Source of the DNA: Paracoccaceae bacterium
Lineage (GTDB): Bacteria; Pseudomonadota; Alphaproteobacteria; Rhodobacterales; Rhodobacteraceae
Reading direction: 5' to 3'
Length of the DNA stretch: 64,000 bases
NCBI GenBank assembly: GCA_020832655.1
Contig: JAFIEF010000001.1
Coordinates: 1-64,000, forward strand
The translations under genes and the position numbers were made by a program. This document shows positions 36,987 to 44,335 of the stretch, piece by piece. The notes below the pieces were generated by a model. That model did no database searches, was not told where the DNA came from, and saw only the letters and a list, made by a program, of their open reading frames with translations. Position 1 is the stretch's first letter; every line of letters starts with the position of its first letter.

Positions 36987-37508
36987 GGGGTATTTCCTTT
37001 CTCGGTCCTAAGATAGAGCAGCCACCGCCTGCAATACCGGCGGTTCTGGTCTGGATTTTCAGTGTCGGGTGAAAGCGCGCAGGCCATACAAGGATGCGGC
37101 GTGCCGCATAACCGGATCATTGACAATATGCCGCATTGCTTGGTTGATCCTCCTTGATTGTCTGACAGTGGCGCGCTCTCCCAATCACGTCACGTCATCA
37201 ATGTAGCCGATGGAATACCGTCGCTGCAAATGAAAATTCGATTTTTTGCATATTGTTTGGTTTGAATATTGATGTGCCGCGATGAGCTCTTTGTAACGAT
37301 ATGAAAATAAACCATAAAGTGCTGTTCCTTAACTCTGGGAACTCTTTGCGCCACGGCAGAAGATCCTGCCGGATCATGCTGGTGCCTTGTTCGGAGCCTG
37401 AAAAAAATCCGCCGAATTGACGCGCATGACAGAGGGAAAGATGTCCAGTCAGCGCGAATCAGCCCCGCACTGACCAGATGCGCCCATCCCAATGCCTGCA
37501 GGCCGGGT
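36987..37508. promoter_or_regulatory. Non-coding region upstream of soxYZ
   Basis: 522 bases, AT-rich between about 37200 and 37350 in an otherwise GC-rich genome. It includes the tandem operator-like pair listed separately and inverted pieces such as GCGGCGTGCCGC near 37095. In Paracoccus soxX lies directly upstream of soxY; here there is no heme motif CxxCH in an open frame and no remnant of soxX that I can see. Confidence 0.6.
37236..37267. promoter_or_regulatory. Two adjacent ATTC-N8-GAAT-like sites, candidate SoxR operators
   Basis: 37236-37251 is ATTC-GATTTTTT-GCAT and 37252-37267 is ATTG-TTTGGTTT-GAAT. Each has a single mismatch to ATTC-N8-GAAT, the site recognised by the sulfide-responsive ArsR repressor SqrR of Rhodobacter capsulatus. 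They abut without a gap, about 250 bases before soxY. The ArsR-type gene soxR is nearby at 38876. Confidence 0.5.
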
Positions 37509-38249
37509 CTATCCCAGCCGACCCATCCAGGGGAACCAGTCCAGCATTGCATTGGCGATCAGCGCAACAGTATCGGTGGCAATCAGCACTGCAAACAGGA
37601 TCAGTAGCACCCCCATCAGCTTTTCGACATGCGCCAGTTTGCTGCGATGGCGCGCGACCCAGTTCAGGAACGGCCCGGCGAACAGGGCGGCCAACACGAA
37701 GGGGGCGGTCATCGCCAGCCCATAGACCGCAAGCAGCGCCGCGCCGCGCCAGATTTCCCCCATGCCCGAGGCGATCATCAGGATCGCGGCCAGCGCCGGG
37801 CCGACACAAGGCGTCCAGCCGAAACCGAAGGCCAGACCCAGAATGTAGCTGCCCAGCGCCGATTTCGGGGCGGCAGCGGTCTCGATCCGGGCTTGTCGAT
37901 ACAGCAGCCCAATGCGCAGGGCGCCCAGAAAATGTAGCCCGAACACCAGCAAAACGGCGGCGGCAACCCAGCGCAGCACATCCTGCCATTCGATGAAGAC
38001 CTGGCCCAGCGCAGTGGCGGCCATACCGAACGCCATGAAGATGGTCGTAACCCCAAGCGCGAATCCGACCGAGGCGAAGACCAGCCTGCGTCTGGCACCG
38101 GGTGCCAGAGTGGCGCTGTCGCGCAATTCGGACATCGACAGCCCGGCCATGTAACACAAATAGAACGGCACGATGGGCAGGATGCAGGGGGACAGGAACG
38201 ACAACAGCCCTGCCAGCGCCGCAGCCCCGAAACTGATATCCAGCATCAT
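37509..38249 (-). CDS. soxV: SoxV, CcdA-like thiol-disulfide transporter
   Basis: 246 residues with about six membrane helices. The redox cysteines are in LLSFLSPCILPIVPFYLCYM in helix 1 and FGWTPCVGPALAAILMI in helix 4, as in CcdA. SoxV moves reducing power from the cytoplasm to periplasmic thioredoxins (SoxS/SoxW) that keep SoxY active. The likely start is one of two adjacent ATG codons at 38249 and 38246; the ribosome site is weak. It is divergent from soxS, 97 bases away. Confidence 0.88.
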   Translation of the reverse strand: MMLDISFGAAALAGLLSFLSPCILPIVPFYLCYMAGLSMSELRDSATLAPGARRRLVFASVGFALGVTTIFMAFGMAATALGQVFIEWQDVLRWVAAAVLLVFGLHFLGALRIGLLYRQARIETAAAPKSALGSYILGLAFGFGWTPCVGPALAAILMIASGMGEIWRGAALLAVYGLAMTAPFVLAALFAGPFLNWVARHRSKLAHVEKLMGVLLILFAVLIATDTVALIANAMLDWFPWMGRLG

Positions 38250-38346
38250 CCACAAAGCCTTTTCAGCAGGGCAACAGTGGCGTCGGGGCGTCACGGTTGC
38301 GCGTTTTCCAGTTGTCAGGACCGCATCTAGATATTACGTTGTTGCT

Positions 38347-38772
38347 ATGTTTGCTCTGACAGGTCAATCCCGCGCCAGACGTCCTGGTCCCCTGCTGTTA
38401 TCGCTTGCGGTGGGGGTGGCGGGGCTGTTGCTGGCCTTTGGCGCGCAAGCGCAAGAGTTCCGCTTGCTGTTGATCGAACAGCATGGCTGCTATTACTGCC
38501 GTGTGTTCAACCGCGATATTGCGCCTGCTTATGAAAAGTCGGAACTGGGCGCTGCGGCCCCGCTGGAACGCGCGCAGTTGCGCGGGCCTCTGCCCGATGG
38601 GGTCAGCCTTGCCAGCCCGGCAGTAGTGACACCGACCTTTATCCTGATAGGTGCGGACGGGCAGGAAATCGAGCGTCTGACCGGCTTTCCGGGTGAAGAC
38701 TTTTTCTGGCCCTATGTGACTGATATGTTGTCAAAAGCGCAGTCGGAAAACTTGCAGACCGGTGGCGGCTGA
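38347..38772 (+). CDS. soxS: SoxS-type periplasmic thioredoxin-like protein
   Basis: 141 residues with a signal peptide (LLLSLAVGVAGLLLAFGAQA). The active-site motif is LIEQHGCYYCRVFNRDI (CxxC). TPTFILIGADGQEIERLTGF is the thioredoxin cis-proline region. In Paracoccus, SoxS keeps SoxY reduced and active, fed by SoxV. It could instead be SoxW, but the short length and HGCYYC motif fit SoxS better. soxV is divergent on the left and soxR follows on the right. Confidence 0.72.
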   Translation: MFALTGQSRARRPGPLLLSLAVGVAGLLLAFGAQAQEFRLLLIEQHGCYYCRVFNRDIAPAYEKSELGAAAPLERAQLRGPLPDGVSLASPAVVTPTFILIGADGQEIERLTGFPGEDFFWPYVTDMLSKAQSENLQTGGG

Positions 38773-38875
38773 CGCCAGCACCGGGGCAGGCTATGCTTCC
38801 AGTGTGCATCGTGCTATCGTGCCGTGATCGAAACAAGCAGAGCCTGCCGTGGCCCGTGACCGGGAACTTCATACC

Positions 38876-39283
38876 ATGCCTGACGGGCAAGACCTTGACA
38901 AAAAGGCCAAGCTGGCAGATCGGATCGTCGGTCCGCCCGGTATGGTGGACAAGGCGCAGCGGCGTGCAACTTTCGACATGGGGCTGGACGAGCTGCAGCA
39001 AGAGGCGCGCACCGCATCTGATTTCCTGAAGGCGATGGGTCATGAAGGGCGTCTGCTGATGCTTTACTACCTGTGCGAGCGCGATTGCAGCGTGACCGAG
39101 CTGGAGCGGCTGATCATGTCACGGCAGGCGGCGGTCAGTCAGCAACTGGCGCGGTTGCGCCATGAAAAGCTTGTCACCACGCGGCGTGAGGGCAACCAGA
39201 TCATCTATTCGCTGGCCGATGAGCGGGTGCGCGCGGCAGTAGAGATGGTGCAGCATCTGTTCCGCGGCAACCCGGCCGAGTGA
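38876..39283 (+). CDS. soxR: SoxR, ArsR-family sulfur-responsive repressor
   Basis: 135 residues. The winged-helix domain has LKAMGHEGRLLMLYYLCERD, CSVTELERLIMSRQAAVSQQ, LARLRHEKLVTTRREGNQII and YSLADERVRAAVEMV. Two cysteines, C67 and C71 in LCERDC, are visible; C71 corresponds to Cys41 of SqrR. The C-terminal cysteine that pairs with it in SqrR (Cys107) is absent: the tail reads VQHLFRGNPAE. The start is the ATG at 38876; a GTG at 38849 is possible. Probably represses sox promoters until sulfur species appear. Confidence 0.85.
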   Translation: MPDGQDLDKKAKLADRIVGPPGMVDKAQRRATFDMGLDELQQEARTASDFLKAMGHEGRLLMLYYLCERDCSVTELERLIMSRQAAVSQQLARLRHEKLVTTRREGNQIIYSLADERVRAAVEMVQHLFRGNPAE

Positions 39284-39351
39284 TCCATATCAAGGCAATG
39301 CGCCCGCGCAGGCTTTAACCATGCCGGTCAGAAGATGATGGCGGGGCGCGG

Positions 39352-40425
39352 ATGGACCTTGTTGATCTGGTGGAACTGCTGGGCGAAGGCAATGCCGAGG
39401 CGCTGATGGGGCTGATCGTCGGGCTGGTCTTCGGGATTGCGGCGCAGCGTTCGCGCTTCTGTCTGCGTGCGGCGACAGTGGAATTCGCGCGCGGCCAGAT
39501 GGGGCCGCGCATGGCAATCTGGCTGCTGACCTTCTCGACTGCCGTGGTCTGGGTGCAGGGCGCGCAGGCGCTGGGGCTGTTTCGGGTGTCGGATGCGCGC
39601 ATGATGGCGGTGGCCGGGTCGTGGTCGGGCGCGGTGATCGGCGGGCTGATCTTTGGCGTGGGGATGGTGCTGGCGCGCGGCTGTTCGGGGCGGCTGCTGG
39701 TCCTGGCTGCGACCGGCAATCTGCGTTCAGTCATTGCGGGCATGGTGTTCGCGCTGGTGGCGCAGATGGCGCTTTATGGCTGGCTGGCACCGCTGCGGCT
39801 GTGGCTTGCGGGGTTGTGGGTGACACCGGGCGGGCGCAACCTGCATCTTCTGCCGATGCTTGGCCTGCCCGCGCGGCTGGCCTTGTGGCTGGGGCTGGCG
39901 CTGGCCCTTGGCGCTATCTGGCTGGCCTTGCGCAACCGCATCGGGTTGCGCCCGCTGGTCTTTGCATCCGGCGTCGGATTTGCCGTCGCGCTGGGTTGGG
40001 TGGCGACATGGGCGCTGGCGCAGATCAGTTTTGAACCCGTGAATGTGACCTCGGCCACCTTTACCGGCCCTTCCGCCAATACGCTGATGTTCTTCCTCAA
40101 CCCCAATCCGGGGCTGCGCTTCGATATCGGGCTGGTGCCGGGTGTGGTGCTGGGTGCCTTTCTGGCCGCGCTATGGGCACGCGAATTGCAATGGCAGGGA
40201 TATGATGGGGCGGGCGCGATGCGCCGCTCGCTGATCGGCGCGGCGCTGATGGGGTTTGGCGGGATGCTGGCCGGGGGCTGCGCCATCGGTGCAGGCGTCA
40301 CCGGCGGGTCGATCTTTGCGGCAACAGCGCTACTGGCGCTGTTGTGCATGTGGGTGGGCGCGGCGCTGACCGACATGCTGGTCGATCAGCGCGGTGCGTC
40401 CCGGCAGGCGGGCGGGCTGGTCTGA
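39352..40425 (+). CDS. soxT: SoxT, YeeE/YedE-family sulfur-compound transporter
   Basis: 357 residues with about nine membrane helices. The conserved cysteine motifs of the YeeE/YedE family are FGIAAQRSRFCLRAATVEFA, GVGMVLARGCSGRLLVLAA and FGGMLAGGCAIGAGVTGGSI. The family member TsuA imports thiosulfate; SoxT proteins are encoded at sox loci in Paracoccus and relatives and are thought to supply sulfur for SoxR signalling. It is 68 bases downstream of soxR, probably in the same transcript, and ends 7 bases from the convergent metallo-hydrolase gene. Confidence 0.85.
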   Translation: MDLVDLVELLGEGNAEALMGLIVGLVFGIAAQRSRFCLRAATVEFARGQMGPRMAIWLLTFSTAVVWVQGAQALGLFRVSDARMMAVAGSWSGAVIGGLIFGVGMVLARGCSGRLLVLAATGNLRSVIAGMVFALVAQMALYGWLAPLRLWLAGLWVTPGGRNLHLLPMLGLPARLALWLGLALALGAIWLALRNRIGLRPLVFASGVGFAVALGWVATWALAQISFEPVNVTSATFTGPSANTLMFFLNPNPGLRFDIGLVPGVVLGAFLAALWARELQWQGYDGAGAMRRSLIGAALMGFGGMLAGGCAIGAGVTGGSIFAATALLALLCMWVGAALTDMLVDQRGASRQAGGLV

Positions 40426-40432
40426 CCCATGA

Positions 40433-41353
40433 TCAGCCGCTTTTGGGCCGGAAAACATGCGTGCCATCGCGGCGCTGCTCGACGCGCCCCAGCCCGTTGC
40501 CCGGCAGGTGATAGCCGATAACGGGGACATCTTCTGCCATGATGCGCGACAGCAGGCTCTGCCGGGTCTGCGCCGCCAATGCGGGATCGTGGTCAGAGCC
40601 AGAGTGCCAGTGCGGTCGCTCAAACGCGACATGGCCATTGTCGAACGCATCGGCCAGCACCATCACCGATTGCCCGTCCTGATGCAGATGAAAAGACATA
40701 TGCCCCGGCGTGTGGCCGGGGGTGCCGATGGCCAGCACTCCGGGCAGGATTTCGTCGCCATCTGCAAACAGGCGCAGCCGATCCTGCACCCTGCCCAGCC
40801 TGCGCTGCGCGCCAACGGCAAAATGCTCGCGCAGCATGCCCATCTCGGTGATGGTTTCAGGGCGCATCCAATATTCATATTCGCCCACCCCGATCAGCAT
40901 TTCGGCATTGGGCAGGAACGGATCCCCAAAATCATCCAGCAAACCCCAAAGGTGATCGGGGTGGGCATGGGTCAGCACCAGATGCGTGATTTCCGCCGGG
41001 TCGACCGCCAGGGCGGCCAGCGCCTGCGGCAGGTGCCCGACACTGTCCATCAGATCCTGGCCTGCCCCGATATCAAACAACACCTTGCGCGGCCCGTCGC
41101 GCAGCAGCGTCACATTGCAGGGCGGCTCGAACTCATAGGGCGACAGGGCGTGCCGCGCGGCAATCGGGGCCAGTTCTTCTTGCGGCATGGAGCGGGTGAT
41201 GAAATCCCCCGGCAGCAAAAGCTGGCCATCGGACAGGATGTCCAGCCTTGCCTGCCCCAGCGCCAGGCTGTCCTGTGCCCATATCCGCGCGGGCAACAGC
41301 CCTGCACAGCCCATCAGCGCTGCCGAGGCGCATAGCATTTCACGTCGTTTCAT
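40433..41353 (-). CDS. Exported metallo-beta-lactamase-fold hydrolase, SoxH-like
   Basis: 306 residues. An N-terminal signal with RRE and an Ala-rich core (KRREMLCASAALMGCAGLLP) suggests export. The metal motif is VLTHAHPDHLWGLLDDFG, with downstream histidine and aspartate in IGTPGHTPGHMSFHL and VLADAFDNGHVAF. Members near sox genes are called SoxH; their activity is not settled. I leave the symbol empty because many periplasmic MBL-fold proteins look alike. Confidence 0.75.
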   Translation of the reverse strand: MKRREMLCASAALMGCAGLLPARIWAQDSLALGQARLDILSDGQLLLPGDFITRSMPQEELAPIAARHALSPYEFEPPCNVTLLRDGPRKVLFDIGAGQDLMDSVGHLPQALAALAVDPAEITHLVLTHAHPDHLWGLLDDFGDPFLPNAEMLIGVGEYEYWMRPETITEMGMLREHFAVGAQRRLGRVQDRLRLFADGDEILPGVLAIGTPGHTPGHMSFHLHQDGQSVMVLADAFDNGHVAFERPHWHSGSDHDPALAAQTRQSLLSRIMAEDVPVIGYHLPGNGLGRVEQRRDGTHVFRPKSG

Positions 41354-41478
41354 GGTGAGTCCCCATCAAATCACAGCGGGGCGTCAGCCGTAGCCAACTG
41401 CCCAAAGATCAGTATTTGTTGCGCGCCAGGGGAGAGCGCGAAACAACTATGGCGTATCCATGCGACAAGAGCAATGCG

Positions 41479-42030
41479 TCAGGCAAATCGGAGCGCTGCC
41501 TCGCGCCTGCGTTGGGTTTCGGGGGCGATTCCCGCATCCGGGTTCGTGCTTACCCCTGCCGCGCGATCTGCAGAAGCGCAGCGTGCAGGTACGCGCGGCC
41601 CTTCGATGCTGAGCAAGGCGTGCAGACCGGCATTGCAGGCAACCAGATCGGACAGATACAGATCATCCAGCGCTGAATAGAACGCATCGACCGCGCGCGA
41701 CAGATGCGGGCGCATGTTGCAGTGGTCTTTCAGCGGGCAGGTGTTGCTGTCAGAAAAACACTCGATGAAGGGCAGTTCTGATTCGAAGGTGCGAAATACC
41801 GCGCCGACGCTGATTGTGTCGGCACTGCGGGCCAGATGAAACCCGCCATTGCGACCGCGCAGGGTTGTGATGAAGCCTTCCTGACCCAGCTTGTTGATGA
41901 CCTGTGCCAGATGATTCTCTGACGCGTTGATCGCCTGCGCCGCATCCTGTTTGCGCACCAGCTTGCCGTCATTCACGGCGCAGAACATAAGCGTGCGCAG
42001 CGCCAGATTCGTGCGTGTTGTCAATCGCAT
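41479..42030 (-). CDS. Rrf2-family regulator, NsrR-like
   Basis: 183 residues. The winged-helix part has MRLTTRTNLALRTLMFCAV and ENHLAQVINKLGQEGFITTL, RGRNGGFHLAR. The iron-sulfur ligands are in FIECFSDSNTCPLKDHC, three cysteines spaced 6 and 5 apart, as in NsrR/IscR-type Rrf2 proteins. NsrR senses nitric oxide through its cluster; the ligand here is unknown. GAGGAG lies before the ATG at 42030; the frame is open upstream but without a regulator-like extension. It is divergent from the SQR gene across 245 bases holding two FNR-type boxes. Confidence 0.8.
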   Translation of the reverse strand: MRLTTRTNLALRTLMFCAVNDGKLVRKQDAAQAINASENHLAQVINKLGQEGFITTLRGRNGGFHLARSADTISVGAVFRTFESELPFIECFSDSNTCPLKDHCNMRPHLSRAVDAFYSALDDLYLSDLVACNAGLHALLSIEGPRVPARCASADRAAGVSTNPDAGIAPETQRRREAALRFA

Positions 42031-42115
42031 GGGTGCCAACTCCTCGCCCATGCGCCTGCATGGATGAAATCCTGTTCCTTGAATGCTGATTATGCCCGGC
42101 TTGCACCGCGCTGCC

Positions 42116-42129
42116 TTGATCAAGATCAA
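42116..42129. promoter_or_regulatory. Perfect FNR/FnrL box (distal)
   Basis: TTGAT-CAAG-ATCAA matches the FNR consensus TTGAT-N4-ATCAA exactly. It is nearer to the Rrf2 gene (about 86 bases before its ATG) than to sqr. Confidence 0.7.
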
Positions 42130-42184
42130 AGCCCCCGCAGAAGGACAATTTGTCGCATGCGGGCATCCGGCAGGAAGAAAACCA

Positions 42185-42198
42185 TTGATCCAGATCAA
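42185..42198. promoter_or_regulatory. Perfect FNR/FnrL box (proximal to sqr)
   Basis: TTGAT-CCAG-ATCAA, again an exact match, centred about 85 bases before the sqr ATG. The second box starts 69 bases after the first. The promoter's -10 element is not clear (TATGTG near 42215 or TATACC near 42236). Confidence 0.75.
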
Positions 42199-42275
42199 AC
42201 ATTATGAAAACAGAATATGTGAAGGTGAACATCTGTATACCGATTCTTGCGCATGACGACGATGGGAGGAACCCG

Positions 42276-43595
42276 ATGATTGATGTAAAAAAGCTTGCGA
42301 CCAGCCGCAGGGCATTCATGGGCCTTGCCGCAGGGGGCAGCGCAGCGCTTGCGCTGGGGGCCGGGCAGGCGCAGGCAAAAGTCCGCACCAATGCGAAAAT
42401 CCTGATCCTTGGCGCTGGTGCGGGCGGGGCTGCAATCGCCAATCGTCTGGTTGAGCGGCTGGACGGCGCGCAGATCACGGTTCTGGATGGCCGTGCGCAG
42501 CATTGGTACCAGCCCGGCTTCACGCTGATTGCTGCGGGGCTGCGCGATGCCAATTATGCCATCTCCTCGACCGAGCAATGGCTGCCGCGCGGGATCACCT
42601 ATATCAACGAATATGCCGCCGAGCTTGACCCCGAAGCCAACCGTGTCATCACCACAGGCGGGCAGCGGCTGGAGTATGATTATCTGATCGTCTCTACCGG
42701 TCTGGTGCTGGACTGGGATGCGATCGAAGGGTTTGACCTTGGCATGGTCGGCCCTGAAAACGGGATCTCTGCGCATTATGCCGGCCCCGAATATGCCGAA
42801 ACCAGCTGGCGCGCGCTGGACAGGTTTACCGATGAGGGGGGCGTCGGCGTGTTCGGACGCCCCGCGACCGAGATGAAATGCGCAGGCGCCCCGGTCAAGA
42901 TCTGCTTTCTGGCGGAAGACATTGCCACCACCAAGGGCAATCGCGGCAAGTGCGAATTCATCTACAACACGCCGGCCACCAATTTGTTCGGGGTGCCGGT
43001 GATCCATCACCGCGTGCGCCAGATCATGGATGAGCGCGACATCGCCTATAATTATCGCTGGACGCTGAAAAGCATCGATCTGGCGGCCAAGACCGCAACC
43101 TTCGACACGCCGGAATTCCTGGAAACGCTGGAATGGGATCATATCAATGTCATCCCGCCCCAGCGCGCGCCGCAGGTGATCCGTGATTCGGGGCTGGCCT
43201 GGGCGGATCGCTGGACCGATCAGGGCTGGATCGAGGTGGACATGCAGACCCTGCGCCATGCCCGTTATCCCAATGTCTTTGGCATTGGCGATATCAATGG
43301 CGTGCCCAAGGGCAAGACTGCCGCCAGCGTCAAGTTCCACCTGCCCGTGGTCGAGGATCATCTGGTCAGCGAGATCGCAGGGCGTGAGGGCACGCGGCTC
43401 TATGATGGCTACACCTCCTGCCCGCTGATCACCCGTGTCGGCCGTGCAATGCTGGTGGAGTTCGACTATCAGGACAATCTGACCCCGTCCTTCCCGGGCC
43501 TTATCGCGCCCTTGGAAGAGTTGTGGATTTCCTGGCTGATGAAGGAAGTCGCGCTGAAAGCCACCTATAACGCCATGCTGCGCGGGCGCGCCTGA
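42276..43595 (+). CDS. sqr: Sulfide:quinone oxidoreductase with twin-arginine signal
   Basis: 439 residues. A Tat signal (TSRRAFMGLAAGGSAALALG) precedes the FAD motif ILILGAGAGGAAIANRLVER. The two catalytic cysteines are in TEMKCAGAPVKICFLAED and YDGYTSCPLITRVGRAMLVE, as in SQR; a third lies in GNRGKCEFIYNTP. The C-terminus is amphipathic (WISWLMKEVALKATYN), probably for membrane contact. It oxidises sulfide to zero-valent sulfur and reduces quinone. GGAGG precedes the ATG at 42276; a frame from 42204 exists but spoils the signal. The next gene, a DUF5368 membrane protein, is 118 bases downstream. Confidence 0.85.
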   Translation: MIDVKKLATSRRAFMGLAAGGSAALALGAGQAQAKVRTNAKILILGAGAGGAAIANRLVERLDGAQITVLDGRAQHWYQPGFTLIAAGLRDANYAISSTEQWLPRGITYINEYAAELDPEANRVITTGGQRLEYDYLIVSTGLVLDWDAIEGFDLGMVGPENGISAHYAGPEYAETSWRALDRFTDEGGVGVFGRPATEMKCAGAPVKICFLAEDIATTKGNRGKCEFIYNTPATNLFGVPVIHHRVRQIMDERDIAYNYRWTLKSIDLAAKTATFDTPEFLETLEWDHINVIPPQRAPQVIRDSGLAWADRWTDQGWIEVDMQTLRHARYPNVFGIGDINGVPKGKTAASVKFHLPVVEDHLVSEIAGREGTRLYDGYTSCPLITRVGRAMLVEFDYQDNLTPSFPGLIAPLEELWISWLMKEVALKATYNAMLRGRA

Positions 43596-43605
43596 GCCAT
43601 GCAGG

Positions 43606-43682
43606 GCAGGGGGCTGCCGCCCCCTCGACCAGCGCCGCTGGCGCTGGTCTCACCCCCGCGGATATTTGGGCAAGGATGAAAC
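43606..43682 (+). repeat. REP-like element with hairpins and GATATTTGGGCAAGGATGAA core
   Basis: GGGGGC and GCCCCC flank a small loop; then GACCAGCGCC-GCT-GGCGCTGGTC is a perfect 10-base hairpin (43627-43649); the element ends with CACCCCCGCGGATATTTGGG at 43651-43670, then CAAGGATGAAA. The last part matches copies at 18588-18620 and 52639-52659. Such elements are widespread in Rhodobacterales downstream of genes. Confidence 0.75.
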
Positions 43683-43713
43683 AGCCTGCCCGCGAAGACA
43701 AAAGGATGAGAGA

Positions 43714-44070
43714 ATGGAAGAATTCAGCCTGATGACAATCCTGGCCGTGTTCGAAGAGATGTTCGGGCGCTGGCTGTTCTGGGCGATGGTGCTGGTCGCC
43801 GTGGCGATTACAGTGGCCTATCTCTATGTGCTGATCCGTGACCGCGCGATGTCGATGCGCAAATTCCTGCTGGCGCAACTTTCGATGCCGGTGGGCGGCA
43901 TTGCGGCTGTGTGGTTCGTGCTGCTGATGACCAATTCCAGCCTGCGCGATATTGGTGGCCCGATCGACTGGATCGTGCTGCTGGGCGTTTTTGTCGCGGG
44001 GGCAGTGGGTTTCGCAATCCTGGTTTATGTGGTGCAATCGCTGGCGCGGGGCAAGGACGCAGAAATCTGA
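43714..44070 (+). CDS. DUF5368 membrane protein
   Basis: 118 residues with three membrane helices: WLFWAMVLVAVAITVAYLYV, QLSMPVGGIAAVWFVLLMTN and IVLLGVFVAGAVGFAILVYV. The family is known mainly from Rhodobacterales, often beside sulfide-oxidoreductase genes, and has no assigned activity. AAAGGATGAGAGA provides the ribosome site. An intrinsic terminator follows at 44131. Confidence 0.75.
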   Translation: MEEFSLMTILAVFEEMFGRWLFWAMVLVAVAITVAYLYVLIRDRAMSMRKFLLAQLSMPVGGIAAVWFVLLMTNSSLRDIGGPIDWIVLLGVFVAGAVGFAILVYVVQSLARGKDAEI

Positions 44071-44130
44071 TCCCCGCATAATGAGCCTCTGGCCGCACAT
44101 CGCGCCTCCCGGTGATGTTCGGCGCAGCAT

Positions 44131-44166
44131 GCCCGCGCTCCTCCTCCCGGGAACGCGGGCTTTTTC
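44131..44166 (+). terminator. Intrinsic terminator after the DUF5368 gene
   Basis: GCCCGCG and CGCGGGC, with a 16-base loop, then TTTTTC. It separates the sqr transcript from cysS. Confidence 0.85.
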
Positions 44167-44177
44167 ATGTTTCGGGC

Positions 44178-44206
44178 TTGGCAGTGGGGCGGGGCGCGAT
44201 TATGGT
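44178..44206 (+). promoter_or_regulatory. Sigma-70-type promoter for the cysS leader
   Basis: TTGGCA (-35, five of six matching) at 44178-44183, a 17-base spacer, and TATGGT (-10, four of six) at 44201-44206. The expected transcription start is about 44213, the A of the ATG of the mini-ORF. Confidence 0.6.
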
Positions 44207-44212
44207 CTGGCC

Positions 44213-44257
44213 ATGACCCGCTTGACCTGCATCATTTGCTGCTGCATTTGCCGCTGA
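44213..44257 (+). CDS. Five-cysteine leader peptide upstream of cysS
   Basis: 14 codons plus stop: MTRLTCIICCCICR. Five of the 14 residues are cysteine (codons 6, 9, 10, 11, 13), all TGC, in a 24-base stretch. It has no clear ribosome site, and the promoter predicted above would start transcription at its own ATG, so it may be leaderless. The stop at 44255 is 78 bases before the cysS ATG. The natural reading is a cysteine-tRNA sensor: slow decoding of the cysteine run, when charged tRNA-Cys is scarce, would change the fold of the following RNA and raise cysS expression. Polycysteine leaderless mini-ORFs with this role are known in mycobacteria; I know of none described here. Confidence 0.7.
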   Translation: MTRLTCIICCCICR

Positions 44258-44335
44258 GAGTTTTCGGCGGTCGGTCCTTGTCATCCTGTTGATCCAGACA
44301 ACACCTTCCGCCGGGCCTTGGCCGAAGAGGACCCT
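44258..44335 (+). promoter_or_regulatory. Putative attenuator between leader peptide and cysS
   Basis: Alternative pairings are visible. GGCGG (44266-44270) can pair with CCGCC (44308-44312), or TTTTCGGC (44261-44268) with GCCGAAGA (44321-44328); these exclude each other. GGTCC (44273-44277) can also pair with GGACC (44329-44333), covering the AGAGG ribosome site of cysS. There is no U-run, so control would be translational or Rho-linked rather than by intrinsic termination. Confidence 0.45.

Noticed and set aside
36987-37508. Remnant of soxX in the gap upstream of soxY
   Set aside because: No frame on either strand carries a CxxCH heme motif with SoxX-like flanks, and the region is AT-rich regulatory DNA.
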